Part shown: piece by piece, positions 1-12,489 of the stretch
How positions within the stretch are numbered: position 1 is the stretch's first letter
Layout of the letters: every line of letters begins with the position of its first letter
Source: Mesodorylaimus sp. YZB2_4
Lineage: Eukaryota; Nematoda; Enoplea; Dorylaimida; Dorylaimidae
Length of the DNA: 64,000 nucleotides
Assembly (NCBI GenBank): GCA_030248295.1
Contig: JASANH010000499.1
Location: 496,001 to 560,000, forward strand
Direction of reading: 5' to 3'
The notes under the pieces: generated by a model
The model's database searches: none
Told to the model about the DNA's origin: nothing
The model's input: the letters and a program-made list of their open reading frames with translations, nothing else
Translations under genes and position numbers: made by a program

Positions 1-282
1 TCTGCCCGATTAAATACGGTATGAAACTTAATTATAAACAACGTAGGTTTGGCTGCAAATTTTGTCATTGCATGATAATCGCTATCGTTGGCCAAGCAAT
101 TCGATCTGGGAAATCTCTTTCTAAAATTAATCAATTTGCAATTTTTGAGCCCACGTACAAAATAATTTTAGCCCTACACACAGTCCACAGTTGCGTATGA
201 ATGGCCACACTGTCGTGCCACCTCACTTCACACGTCTCTCTTTCTTCACGGCATAGTTGTGTCAATATCCTCCCATTGTTAG

Positions 283-453
283 ACCGGAAAACGTCATGCT
301 GCTCATTCCGATACTGAAGCTTTCTACGCCGATGGCTCCCTCAGTGCCAACATTCCTCCATCGCCTTCTGAAGATACAGCGGTTCCAGTCGGAGGAATGA
401 CCAACTCATCATCTCTTTTTCCAAATCTAGGCAAACGAAAGAGAAGTGTCTGA
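283..453 (+). CDS. 3' exon of an Asp/Pro-rich secreted peptide-family gene (partial)
   Basis: A 56-residue exon begins after the acceptor ...CCATTGTTAG and ends at TGA. It reads TGKRHAAHSDTEAF, then YADGSLSANIPPSPSED, and ends LGKRKRSV. The block ADGSLSANIPP matches the repeat unit of the complete gene at 1942-2538, and the 3' flank (cagcg-t/c-tct...ttgctttgaatga near 520-543) matches that gene's 3' flank. It is therefore a third, shorter family member with two Lys-Arg sites. Its upstream exon with the signal peptide was not found in the first 280 bases and may lie outside the window or be lost. Function unknown. Confidence 0.55.
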   Translation, partial: TGKRHAAHSDTEAFYADGSLSANIPPSPSEDTAVPVGGMTNSSSLFPNLGKRKRSV

Positions 454-1941
454 AGAAGTACAACGCCCCATGTGATAAGCAAAGATGCAACTCATACATG
501 GCGCTCTTTTGATATTTACAGCGTTCTAGTTGCTTTGAATGACAAAGTCCGGATTCTCATGGCTGACCTGCAGTTCAATGAGTCAATATTCAAAACAGAC
601 TAATACAATAAGTTTTAGAGGATTCTAGCACATGTATTTTTGGAGCCCGGGTATCATATTCAGTCAACAGATCATTTATTAAAAGCTACAGATCGCTACA
701 CAAACAAAATATCACTTGCATTCTCTAGAAGTAATCGATTTTACAAAGTTGGCATTCTAAGATCAGCATATAGAAATGTTAATGCAGCCTGTTACATACT
801 TCGGAGCGGTATGAAATAATTTATTGATAAAGTGAAACAAGAGAGATAAACCGAGTAGAGACCAAACTCTGTCTGGGAAAATTATATGTAGATCATTGAA
901 AGCCAGATATTCTGCAAACCTTCGAATTAAAGAATCATACTGAATGTAGGAGTGAGTTATTCGAAAAGTGTAGTCGAGAATCCGCTCGAGTCGGGTCAAG
1001 ACCCCGCATACATATACAGTTGGTATTTCACGTGTCATTACTCTTGAATTAAAGCATGCCAGTCAGGTTTTGTGGTGTTCAGTCTTCGACGATCATCCAG
1101 ACCAAAGCATGCATATTGCTCAAAATATACGCAACTACTGCGTCAATCAGTTGTGTTGGACCTGATTCCCAAAAAGCTTGTTCAGCAGCAGCGTTTTGAG
1201 CCGATATTTACACTGATGTAACCTTGTTCAGGAATCGTACTGGGCGCAGTTTTTGCCGATGTTTGGGATTCAGAGAGTTTTAATTTATTCAATAACCGCT
1301 TGTGTTCCAATGACCTGGGTTTTTCACAGTCTGACCTGACCCTGACCTTGGCCGACCCCTGGAATTCTACAATATAAACTTTCTCACTGTCTCGCTTTTT
1401 AGCCCTGGGTCGAACTGCTCTAAAATCTTGTATCACCGGGGTAGATACTAGACGGTAAGGATTAATGGTATCTGCACTTCTATTTTGCCTTGGTCAAGGT
1501 ATCTTACAATCAGTTACAGTAGTCGTATGTGCATTATCATGTGGGAGAAAAATCCGAAATTCTCATCGCAGCGCAACAAGCGAGGATTCTGCGCAGCGAT
1601 TTTACTATTCAATCTTGAAATCAGTGTTTTTCAATTACACTACGTGTCGTCGATAACGAAGACATTGAGTGGGTTCGTCGTCTAGTGTCGACATGTGTTG
1701 ATAATAGCTGCAGACAATTTTTATTTGTCCTCTAGGCTATGTTTTACCATGGATAGAAAATGGACCAACATTAAAACTTCCATTAGCCCGTCTCAAAAAA
1801 TGTAACAGATGCTTTTTGTGTCTCGCCTACTTTGTCAACCCTCGTCCTTTCCATAGCTATTTAATCTCCTTCCTCCAGAGTTGGCCATCTTCTGCATTCA
1901 TCATTATTCCAAACTCAACGAGAAGCTATCACCAACGAGAA
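454..1941. other. Intergenic, no gene recognised
   Basis: Only short ORFs occur here. None has a signal peptide, a recognisable domain or good splice sites. The first 100 bases or so are the 3' flank of the upstream partial gene. Confidence 0.5.
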
Positions 1942-2538
1942 ATGAAGGTCACTTTGCTTATTGCTTTCTCGGTCCTCTTGGTCATTTGCTTGGCTAGCGA
2001 AAAGGTAAGTGGTGACACAATGTTACGAATAGTCTATCTTTGTGAGAATTTGATTTAGCCAAATAGCCGGATGCGATCTTTGGGGAAACGTCAGCATTAT
2101 CGTGAACTAAAGGTAATGTAAGACAAACTCACAAACACAGCAACTGTAATATTGTTTCAGCCATCCCATGCTAAGCGTATGGCTGGTCAATTCAAGAAGA
2201 TTGCAAAGCGTCAGTCAAGTGTTAATGCTGACGCGGACGCTTCCCTCGATGCCGACATCCCTCCACCATCTGCTGATGCTGATGGTTCCATCAATGTGAA
2301 CGCTGGCCCATCGCCCTCTGTTGACGTCGATGGTTTCTTCAACGCCAACATCCCTCCACCGCCTCCAGCTGATGCCGATGGTTCCCTCAATGTGAATGCT
2401 GGTCCAGCTGCCATTGACGCAGATAGTTCGCTTAACGCCAACGTCCCTCCCCCGCCTTCGGGTGACGCATCGGTTTCAGTCAATGCAAAAGTCAGCCATC
2501 TCCCTCCTGTCGTGGGTAAACCAAAGAACAGAGCCTGA
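1942..2538 (+). CDS. Secreted Asp/Ala/Pro-rich repeat protein with Lys-Arg sites
   Basis: Three exons, all phase 0: 1942-2004, 2059-2112 and 2161-2538, giving 164 aa. Exon 1 encodes a signal peptide (MKVTLLIAFSVLLVICLASEK). Exon 2 and the start of exon 3 hold three basic cleavage-type sites (SLGKR, SHAKR, KIAKR), as in peptide prohormones. The rest is an imperfect repeat of DADGSLNVNAGP and NANIPPPP blocks, acidic and proline-rich, without cysteines. The start is the ATG with the hydrophobic segment; the open frame extends further upstream but without one. An AATAAA lies 108 nt past the stop. The gene at 3608-4468 has the same exon-1 sequence pattern. It could be a neuropeptide-like precursor or a secreted structural or mucin-like protein; no known family was recognised. 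Confidence 0.75.
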
Positions 2539-3566
2539 ATGACATATGAAGCAGACCAGTTCTTGCCATGTGAGAATAATGGATGCAGCAGATATATTCG
2601 AAGGTCAAAGTTGATACCCACAGCGCTCTGCTTGCTTTGAATGATAATAAACAGTACGAATGCACTTTACTCCAAGCATTTATGGGAATGAAACTGAAAT
2701 TCTTTAAGCTACACGCTATAGTCTTCCTCAGAAATCAGCCAAAACTCTAATAGAATGATATGCCTTGGCTCTTATCGACCATGTCTAAAAGGCATTTGAT
2801 TCATCCATAGATTCTGCAACAAATACACACTTATTGATCCCCACAAGATAACAGTCATCGCTAACATGGTCATGATCTTTGTTTTCACCTGCTATGCTCG
2901 TACATGCGCATCGCATTTAACGGTGCGCAGGGAGTTTTTAAAAGTTCGTAGCCTAAGTACCTTGAACATGAGCTGCAGCAGCGAGATTTGTACTACACTG
3001 CCATACATGCCATAAGAACCCATGCAAAAAATCACACAAATCTTCTTACGAGTCTTTTCACAATCACGTCTTTAGGATGACTTTTTTATGTTTCTTTCAA
3101 CTTTAATTTATTGTATTCTATTTTTAACGTGTCTCATGTCCCCAGATTGCATGTACGTGCTTGGGTACTGACAAAAATATGTATTTACGTATGTATGTAC
3201 CCGCGCGTTCTTAAAATATTGAAATTTGAGCTTCAGTCTGTTATCAAGTTTTTAACAAAAGAAGGCTCTACAGTATATGCCATCTTTGCGCATGGCGCGA
3301 GCGCATTCCGATGGCCATGACCACATGCATTGAAGTTATTGGCTTTTTGGTAGGAAACCTAATCGTAAGGTTTCTTGCTGTGTCATACTTTGTTAGTCTG
3401 TGTGCAAAATTTGACTTCAATTTGTCCATGTACTGAGCAGTGTGCCTTTTTCTAAACTTTGAAATTACGAATTAGTGTGAGGTTTTTGCAAGAGACAGCA
3501 AAGGCGGGCCAACACATATTACGCGCATGGAAGTAGATACTGTAGATACCAACGTTGATTTCACTT
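2539..3566. other. Intergenic between convergent family members
   Basis: Apart from the 3' flanks of the two convergent secreted-repeat genes, no coding exon or structured RNA was seen. Confidence 0.5.
2646..2651 (+). terminator. Polyadenylation signal AATAAA
   Basis: Lies 108 nt downstream of the stop of the secreted repeat protein at 1942-2538. Confidence 0.5.
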
Positions 3567-3572
3567 TTTATT
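3567..3572 (-). terminator. Polyadenylation signal AATAAA (minus strand)
   Basis: Reads TTTATT on the plus strand and lies about 36 nt beyond the stop at 3608. Confidence 0.5.
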
Positions 3573-3607
3573 GTGTGCCAGCATGGCTCGAGCGCTCTCA
3601 CAGGGTG

Positions 3608-4468
3608 TCAAGGATTAACCTTCTGTAGTACGTAATTAATCGCGTCAAAAGGATTTGTTAAAGGTGCGTTAAATGGGATGCTTATCGTCGCAACAACAGA
3701 AAACATTCCGCCAGGAGATGACAGATACAAATTTGCGATAGCTACTTCGCCAGAAGGCGGCGGGTAGGTGAGTCCATCGCCAGGCAAGACACCATCGGCT
3801 TGTTCGTCGGATGGCGGCGGAAAGTTGTCTCCATCGTTAGACTGGTCGTCAGAAGGCAAAGGGTGGTTGGATCCCCCGCCAGACCCGCCAGACCCGCCAG
3901 ACCCGCCGCCATCGACATCATCATAAGACGGTAGGTATCTGGGCTCACCTCCCGACTCACCGCCATCAGCTTGTTCGTCAAAAGAAGATGGATGACTGGG
4001 TCCACCGCCAGACCCGCCGCCAACGCCGGCCCCAGAAGGCGGTGCATTGGAAGTGATGGAGCCCTCACTGCCACTGGAAGACTCTGAACCAACTCCAAGG
4101 GCGAGGGAAGCATCGACGTCAATCGAAGGTGGTGGATTGACGCTTGCATTCACGGAAAAGTCAGTTTCCAAGGCAGCTCCTTGATTCACGCCAACCACCT
4201 TCTGCCTCTTTGCTAGCACGTGTTTGAATCCGCCAGACGAACGCTTTTCATGGAGTGGCTAGAACAAGGAGCACCTTTCAAATTTGGCAACGATAGTTTG
4301 ATAGTTACAATAGTTCATATGGTCTTTTGTCATGGCTGTCACCAGCCAACATCACTCTGCGGCAACACCTTTCCCAGAACCGTTGCTCCCTTTGACACCA
4401 CTCACCTTACAGCTAATAAGGTTACTGATCAAAAGAGACGAAACAGCCGTGATCAAAGTTACTTTCAT
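3608..4468 (-). CDS. Secreted Asp/Pro/Gly-rich repeat protein, paralogue of 1942-2538
   Basis: Two exons: 4468-4406 and 4258-3608, intron 147 nt, phase 0, 237 aa. Exon 1 (MKVTLITAVSSLLISNLISC) is a signal peptide matching that of the gene at 1942, with the same 63-nt length and a GTGAGT donor. Exon 2 starts PLHEKRSS after a CTAG acceptor, carries EKR, LAKR and NASVNPPPSIDVDASLAL, then a low-complexity stretch of GGGSGG and PSYDD/PPPSDEQADG repeats, and ends in a more ordered 50-residue tail (NLYLSSPGGMFSVVATISIP...). The AGACCCGCC triplications at 3877-3910 encode GGSGGSGG. No cysteine-rich or enzymatic domain was seen. Same unknown role as its paralogue. Confidence 0.7.
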
Positions 4469-5795
4469 GTTCGACATTCAATTTAGATCAGTTTGTTTGG
4501 GCGATGCTTCCAGTGTCTCGGATTATAAGCAGGGGACTCGGACACATGCTGAGCAGGTAGGCGAGACATTACATGCATCTGTTACCTTTTTCCGAGACCA
4601 GCTAATTCAATAATCTGAACACAATCCTCGCTCGTAGGTCATGTCGACAGAACTAACCTTCTAAGACAGTGGGCTACAAAATCTTAACTGCTCACTCGTA
4701 CAGCCAAAGCAGGCATTCGTTGTTTAGCTTGTGAAAGCATCGATTTCTGTTTAAGAACAAATTTCAACGCATTTCCCCGTGTTCAGGCCTTGCTGGATAA
4801 AGATTGCTTGCAGTGATTGTCAGCAGAGCTCCCCATAAGAGGAGCGTAAGCAGTAACGCGACAGGAGGCATGTAGCTTTGTTACAGTTTTAAAAGTTTTG
4901 GATTTTAGAAAATTCTTAGTCAAACGCTCTTGGAACCCACGATCCTCTTTGAATCAGGAATGGAATGGATCCACGATGAGTTCTGATCGATTGGGGTGTC
5001 TGGGTTCCCAGTAGGCCAGCTACAGACTTGGTTTCAGTTTCAGTAACAACGTAAGGGACATGCCAATAAAAACCACCACAGTGCCCGGCTCTTTTGCAAA
5101 TGCTGAAGAAGAAATGGCACAACCGCATCAGTCGAGGGCCATACACTGAATAGCCCTACATTGATAAAGACACAGCGAAGAACGGGTGAACCCAAAACCA
5201 CTACTGGCAGACGTCCTGAAGTTGGGGGTCATAAACGTTATCCCGGCGGGATTCTTTTGTACCTGATCTAATGATTCGTGCGCAGAATCAACCAAGGCAA
5301 CCACATAGAGCACGACAGCGCGAATACGGTTTAAACCAAATGCACTACTTGTTACGCATGTGCTAGTTTCCAAGTAGATTTAAAATTTCTTCTCTGCTTT
5401 ATACTAGATTTTTTTAACATCAAATTTTGGGTCACCAGCGTAAGAGTTACGAAGTCCGAATCGTCCTCCTCCTGCGCGGAATTTACTACATCCGTATGCT
5501 GAAACCCCTTTCAAGACATAATTCGAGTTCCCGTTCAAACGGAAACCTGCAGGAAGACTTTTCACAGTTTCATGCCTTTTTTAGCCGCAAGTTAAAATGC
5601 CCCAAAAAGAGTCGACTTCTCGATGCTAGACCTGCTACAGATAAAAACTTCATTCCAGTTCGCCAATTATTCCATACAATTTAATTCCAAATAAACAGTA
5701 CATTTTATGCGTCTACAATTAGCATACTGTTTCCAGTTCTACAGGTAATACAGCAACATATAGATCGCAAGTGCTCATTTTCGTGCCCTAGCTGC
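4469..5795. other. Intergenic, no gene recognised
   Basis: This stretch separates two divergently arranged units. A TATA-like GCTTATAATC (minus strand, near 4522-4532) lies about 60 nt upstream of the ATG at 4468. The ORFs at 4916-5373 have no support. Confidence 0.45.
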
Positions 5796-8700
5796 CTAAG
5801 GTAATGGAACCTTCACAACTTCTTTGATTGCTGGCGGAGGTGCGGGCACCGTACTCACAATAAAGGTTGGATTTTCATTCATATGAATATTTTTCACACG
5901 TCGTCGGCTTCTACACAAGCGGCAGATAAAGACTATGAGTAGCATTACAGTGAGGGCGATCAGAAGAACACAAGCCGCGGCCGTTATCCAATAAGTGGTG
6001 GGCGATGTTTTGGGTTCAACATCGACAGCAATTACCAGTGGGACATCGACTACCGTCTCCTCCTCGGTTTGGTCACTGGGTGTAGCGGGTAGCAAAACTG
6101 GAGGCACAGGGGATAAGTCAGCGGCAGGAGCTGCTTCGTTTATCACATCCAAGGGTGACATGTCGGTTGGTTGCGGGGGTGATACGCTGTTTTCCATTTC
6201 CAAAAACGGTTCCAGGGCCGCCAAGTCGATGCGACGGCTGGGCACGGCCTCCCATTGGATCAAGGGCTCTGAGTTAGGATCGAACACGGCGCAGACTTGG
6301 ATTTTCAGGAGGGTGCCGCGTTGGATGCTTAGAATGCTGATTTCACGAGTCGGATCCTAGGGCATAGCAGACACTGGCAACAGGTTGACAGTTTAATAGT
6401 TAAAGTACTCACTGGCACGAAGGGCATTTCGGGCGTTTCTTGTTTCGTGCGCACAATGGTCTCGTAGCCAGGAAGGATCTCGGACGGCTCGCGGCTGTCA
6501 TCGACCAGTTTTCTGATGATTGGACCATAGCGAATGGCGAAGTAGGATGGAGGTGGGGGTGGGGGCAATGGTTGACGCTCCAGCCATAGGACCTTCAAAT
6601 CGATCAGCGAACTAGACTGATCACTGACTGACGGATCCACGTCCAACATTTCCAGGTCGCACAGCGGGGGTAGCATGGTTTGGGCTAAAAAAGGTGATTC
6701 GTCATGAACGGTAGTGGCTTGGGAGAAGAGCGAAGGAAGGTCACACAGGAAGAGCGGCATTTCATTACCGGAATGTAAACCAGCGCACTCAGGCCAGGCG
6801 GCGGGGGATGTGAGAGACCCAAGCCTCTGAGACAAAAAACTCAAGTTAGGGCAAGTCTCTCGACTATACTTGCCGTAGAAACATCACCCAGAGCTGTTGA
6901 TGTCTCCCAGAGAGGAGAGTATCGATTTTCTTAGCCGCCAGTAGGCCACGAAGATAGAGTGTGCAGGTTGACCGTTGTAGCTTGAAATGAGGGCCAGAAG
7001 TCGTGGTGTAGTGAGGATGTTTGAATTGCTGCGCATCAGGTGTGACATGTGGCTGTGTTCTCGTTATTAGATAAGGGTGCAGTGTTGTTGTCACACCGAT
7101 TGGGAGCCTTGTGTGTTTGTGTGTCAGAGAAGAAGACTGCTCTCGTTGTGAGTGGTTGCTTGTCTCCGTCGGCTGTGTCTGAAACGTACGAACGCCACGA
7201 TGTTGCCACGCGGGCCAGATCGATCGCGCCCGTACTCCATACCTCGCCGTAACCGTTCATTCGTATGTAAGGAACGAACCCGCATTACAGTGGTCTATCG
7301 AAACTGTACACTGCACTTTGTTGTCTTGGGCTCGTGCGGCAGTCAACTCTCTCCACGGAGCCAGCAGCGGAGCGTTTCAGCCGCAGACTAGGTCGGAAGA
7401 CTTTCTTGGCTAAATTGGGTTTTGGCGTGATGCAAAAGCTCCTCCACTCCTCCACTACAGTAGATCCAGACGTATTGCGAGTACACACGGTCATGTATTT
7501 GTTCATGACCCTGTATGGACTTATATTCTACAAAGTTACGGCAGCACGCAGCGTCTTTCCCGCCATGGCATACTCGTAAGACGTCAGTCTATCGGCACCT
7601 CCCACACCCAACCACTTACGAATGATGGCCATTGTCTCGAAGCTCGTTCCATTGGGCGAAATATCTACAATGCTGACACTTGCGCCCTGGGGCATTGGTT
7701 GAACTGGAACACCGGCAGCCTGTTCGCTTTGTCCGATGATGAAGAGTGGGAGTGCGGGCGGAGTGGGCATACTGTCGATGTCGAAGTCAGTGAGATTCAG
7801 TTCGACGGGGTCGTCCGGTCTTTCAATTCCAGGAGGCATATGTGCAGGTGGGCTAAGCGGCTGGACGATCACTTCTGGATCGACAGCAATTGCTGACGGA
7901 ATGGGAATCGGGGCTTCGGCTGGTGGCGGCGGGGATGGTTCTGTTTCGTTATCGCAGGCGCCTTGCACATTGTCACAATCTAAATGGAGTCACAGGGTCA
8001 GACTGCATTAATTCGCGCAGGGAATAAGTTACTGAGTCGGAAGTCGATGCCTGGTCCAGCGGGCACAGTCTGGTCGAAAGCAACAGAAGTATTACAACGG
8101 GTGATCAAAGCAGAGATCTAAAAGAGTCATATTCAGATGCTTAACTGAAATTTTAGGTCATCAGCTCACTCTTAGCTGGAATAAGCAATTCGACTGAAGT
8201 ATATCATTGCTGAACGAAATTTGAATGGCTGTGACCGGATCTTTGCCGATAATTGCATCATACGAAGGTTCCACCAAACCGGTTGGACTTGTCGGCTGAC
8301 TGAAACTGCTACTCAAGGGACCCTGACAATCGGCCACTGTGACCCGGATGCTATCGATGTCAATGTCATCGACGGGCCAACCGTTGGGAAAAGTGTAGTC
8401 GATTGTGACAGTCACCATATCCAGAGACCATGCGTCTCGTTGTATATTGCGAATGGAAAAGTGATCATTGCTCTTTATGACAGGGGCAGGGGCTAAAAGG
8501 CAGTGAATCAATGTTGGGTCATATTTTTCGAAACTTGCATGAGCTACTGTCAAGAGTAAGCTGCAAACTGTGGGCAGTTGAGGTAGGTTATATTCGTCTG
8601 CGGCATTGAGCCGATCTCCTCGATTTGAAGTCAGCACCAGAGGAATACTGTACCCGGTGCGTTATAGTATTCTAGTAAACATAAGGATTAAAGCTGTTAT

Positions 8701-9874
8701 AAAAAGTTCTCCGGCCGCTGATTACAAATACAAAATATTTTTGTTCCATATGTCCCTTGTTTGCTACCAAAATTTTAAGCCTGTCCCATAAAACTTTAAT
8801 CTCCTCTTTTCTTTGCGTGCCTCGAAAAGTTTGTTTGCGCCCACTTAATTTTTGACTGGTTTGAAACTGCCCTCAGGCTCTGATTGCCTCCTGTGAGTCT
8901 GAAGATTTTCTATGAAAGGAGTTACTAGCGGACAGAATTTTCAAAACATCAACAGGTTGTCGTCTAAAGTGAGTGAAAGCGGAACTGTGCTAATGCACAT
9001 CTCTATGCCCCATTCTTACCTGTAATATAGGCATAGGTCGGGATGCTGATGCCGAACGAGTTGACAGCAATAACGCGCCCGCTATACTCGACACATTCGT
9101 CCTCTTTGCGCACACTGTACGTCAAGGACGTCGTCATCTGAAAAGGATTTTGTCGGTTTTTCAGTCAGCTCAATTGGAAAGGCCAGGCAGCGAGTTGACA
9201 TATTCTGGTTCCGCTATTCAAGAAAGGCTCATTTTTAGTGGCAAAAGTTGGTCAGATACACCTGAGTCGTACAAATCAGAAAAGACAACATGCTAACTTA
9301 CCACTTGAAAGAAATTGCTTTCGCCCGGTTTTGGTGCTCTGTTATGCGGATAGAATTCAACAATGTACAACGATGCGTTGGGGACTGCATTCCAGGCTAG
9401 TTCAATCACGAATGGATCTGGCTCTGCTTTTTCGCTGTCCTGATCGATCTGCGGGGTCAGCGTAACTGATCCTGGGGCAGCTGAAAATCGTATGGGCATA
9501 TTGCTTTATCCCTGTCCTACTGTAATAGAGCATGCTTACGTTGGTCACTGGGGGAGACAGGGACTCCGCATGTTAGCCAGCATTCGGAATTATCGGTTGG
9601 CTAAAATCGTAAAATGAGGGTTGCAGCAAGGAAATTTTCAAGAACATTTCCAACTTACGCATGGCATATTTTCTTCAAACGGTGGGCAAAACTTCTGACA
9701 TTCGTCTAAATTTGGGGCCAAATATGTTTCGAGGCACGAAGCTAAACATCTCGCTTGACAATAATATGGGCCAAAGGGTTTCGAGGATGGAATGGGAGAA
9801 GCGGAGGGCGGACCAATTTTATCAGCTTGCGAGTAGCACGCAAGGAGTGAAATGCAAAATATTAGGAACTTCAT
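5796..9874 (-). CDS. Kinase-less single-pass receptor: Cys-rich N-terminus, FN3-like domains, TM
   Basis: Exons on the minus strand: 9874-9659, 9600-9540, 9480-9302, 9137-9020, 8492-8170, 8117-8033, 7979-7620, about 6826-6413 and 6356-5796. All junctions keep frame except the one between 7620 and 6826, where a small exon may be missing; total about 770 aa. It starts with a signal peptide (MKFLIFCISLLACYSQA), then a Cys-rich segment (YYCQARCLASCLE...DECQKFC...CWLTCG) resembling the Cys-rich region of anosmin-1. FN3-type units follow, one with a Tyr..Val.AVN.FG core. A Pro-rich stalk leads to the TM (YWITAAACVLLIALTVMLLI) and a tail of about 40 residues (CRSRRRVKNIHMNENPTFIV...) with no kinase. 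Exon order and phases match the RTK at 16827-24558 as far as exon 7. Likely a decoy, co-receptor or adhesion partner of that RTK (inference). Confidence 0.75.
6865..7510. repeat. Dispersed repeat block inside an intron of the kinase-less receptor
   Basis: The part at 6865-6915 (cgactatacttgccgtagaaacatcaccc) is related to 33824-33875, and 7371-7480 (gtttcagccgcagactaggtcggaagact) to 43854-43975. Both matches are diverged copies found elsewhere in the window, so this intron has taken up repeats. It may hide the missing small exon of the receptor. Confidence 0.55.
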
Positions 9875-12489
9875 TTTAGCAGCTCCTGTCAGATGACGGA
9901 AAAGATGCGTAATATCGAGGTAAATTACTTTTACCAAGTCGTTTGCCGCTAGTGCTTTTTCGCTTTCGCTGCCGGATATTGCAGTCGAAAATAAGGAGTC
10001 GACAAAACTCACTCAGCTCGACTGCGATCCGGTCAAACGAGTGGAGGCACAAATCTTGTGAGCCCCGAGACGCTTATATGCACATTTTGCCAGCCTAAGG
10101 TCGCGATTTAGACAACTAGTTTCCGTACTCAATCTTTTCCAAGTTCTTTTAAATTTTGTGAGGGGGCGATACTAAAAAAGTGCCAAAGGCGAAATTATTT
10201 GCTGTGCTATATATGGTGATGGATGCGGACACGTATTATACGCAATGCGGAGTCGAGCTGGTTGGCTGGCAGTTGATGCACTTGGGTTCACGCCCAATGC
10301 ACATGCTTCTCACGTCCCATGACCCAATAGGTTTGAACATGAAAGATTCCGGTTTCCATAATGGAAAATTTACAGCAAGTAATGCGTCTTCGATCAAATG
10401 AAAGATAGAACAAGATTCTTTAAGTCACGACGAGAATAGGTACTCCCAAAACATATTACGTACTTGCTGTAAAAGATGTTTTGATGATGGTGGTTCTGAC
10501 TATACGACTAGAAAGATGTGTAAATTCTGGCTATGCATCGCAGGTTTTGAAGTGTGAAGAAGTCACGAGTCCTTTTGAGACTGATGATGCAGGAGCTGAA
10601 ATATTTTGCCAGTCTTCACTCCATGATTATGCTTTTGTCCCTTCCCACATCCGACAAAAACCCCAGTGAATCCAGCCAAACTTATTCCAAATCATACCAA
10701 GATCTTTCAGCTTTCTTGGCAAAATATGAGCTTGCGTAGGAAAACTACGTACTGTATTGGCTGCGCGGGCACCTGCGAAAATTGGAGGATGCTTGTGTTT
10801 CATAAAACCTCACTAACCTGAACATGGTGCAGAAAACTTTTGAAGTATTTGGCCCAATGCATTTTTTCCTGACATGACTCTGAGAAATTTGACCTTCACT
10901 TCTCATCTTTCACCTCAACGATCACTTTTCGCCGTTGCTCCAGAAACTCACTGGACAAAAAGATTTGTGGGCATAGGTCGCATGACAGTACACGTGTACC
11001 TACTTCTACTTACAAAAATAAAGTATACAGTAATTTGAAAAAAGTCAGCGCAACGCTTCATTTTTAATGTCTTGCCACAAATAAAATTGTTTGCTGTCAT
11101 GTCTGAGGATATGCAACAAAACCAGGGGAAGAAGAAAATATGCTTGTACAACTGTTTGTTTTTAATTGAGACTGTAAACGGCAGGGTGCTCTCGTATTTG
11201 TATGGTGACATTTCGGTCACTAAACTTGCCACTTGAAGCCGCTTGCGGGTGCTGCGGTATGGTTTCCTTATCGGACTGGTTGGATCGGTGTTTTCCTCTT
11301 TACTCTGTATGTTTCTTAAACCATGAGTGCGCTTCAGCTTTTGGTTAACAATAAAACGTGATGATGATGGTGAAACTCAGCTATGCTGCAGTATAGTCAA
11401 AGCGAAGAATCAAGTGCGCAGGTTTTACTGCCTTGTATGTTGACCCTTGTGTGTCAGGAAGGAAGAAAGTCGAAAGGTATTTCAGGATTAGACAATAAGC
11501 AGCTGGGTTGACCGCAGCTTCTAAGAATAGAGCGGTTTTTAACAATGATGCTTTTTAGGTATGTGTTCGTCCCCTTGCTTTAGAGACGACGTTGTAAAAC
11601 ATTCAAAAAGACAAATATTCAAATTTAGCAGAACACGATGTTTGCCGCAAAACAGCCCAGAAAATAACAAAGCTGAATGCCAAACTATGTAAATTTAGTT
11701 TTAATGAAGCTTCGACAAAAATTAAACGAGGCCAGCATGCGTATTACATACATCCCTCGGCACATAGGCTGGAAAATTTCAGCAGAGCACCACCCATTTT
11801 GTTGCTGTGGACAGTAGTAGGTGGGGAGAAGTTTTTTCAGCGGAGCTGTGTTTAGAGACAGAAGTTGTCCGCCTAGTCAAAAAGTGAGCGGAATTTGCGG
11901 GGTGAAGAAACTAGTTAAAAGCAGGTTTTCTTGTCAGTGCTATATCATTGATTACTGAGCCTCCAACTATACAATTATACCATACATCAAGAAAATGCCA
12001 AATTCTAGACCATTCAGCTTCAAAAAATGTGAAAAAGGTGCGCTACAGTATTTTCTTTGTGACCGCTTATAGCACATGAAAATATGATTGCACAGCGGGG
12101 AGATCGGGTATTGTGCTATAAAGTGCTGGAGCGGTGCCCGCGGGAAATTTAAAAGGTCAAGCTGGCAAAAAACTGTGAATTTGGTTTATTCACTTGATGT
12201 AAAACAAAAGATCGTCTTTTATGGCATTAGGCTACACCAAATTTCGTTTTATCATTCCTGCCGAGGTGACAGATACTTGGCTGAGCAACTCATGCTCCTG
12301 CTGCAGATACTGAATACTCGCACATACAGTAACCAGTTGGGCCAATCTATTCAAATAGGCGGCAGAAATGACCTCTCCAGGTTTAACTGTCCTCTCCTAG
12401 TTCATTTTTCCTATGTAATAGCAGAGAAAATCGAAAACCAATTAGCAGAATGAAAAATTGATAATAATTAGCAATTAACGCACACCTTT
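9875..12489. other. Intergenic, 2.6 kb, no gene recognised
   Basis: AT-rich sequence with short ORFs only. The 121-codon frame at 12088 begins with TTG, has no domain and lacks splice support. Confidence 0.5.

Noticed and set aside
12088..12453. Plus-strand open frame of 121 codons
   Set aside because: Starts at TTG, no domain, no hydrophobic or conserved segment, in a repeat-like AT-rich region.
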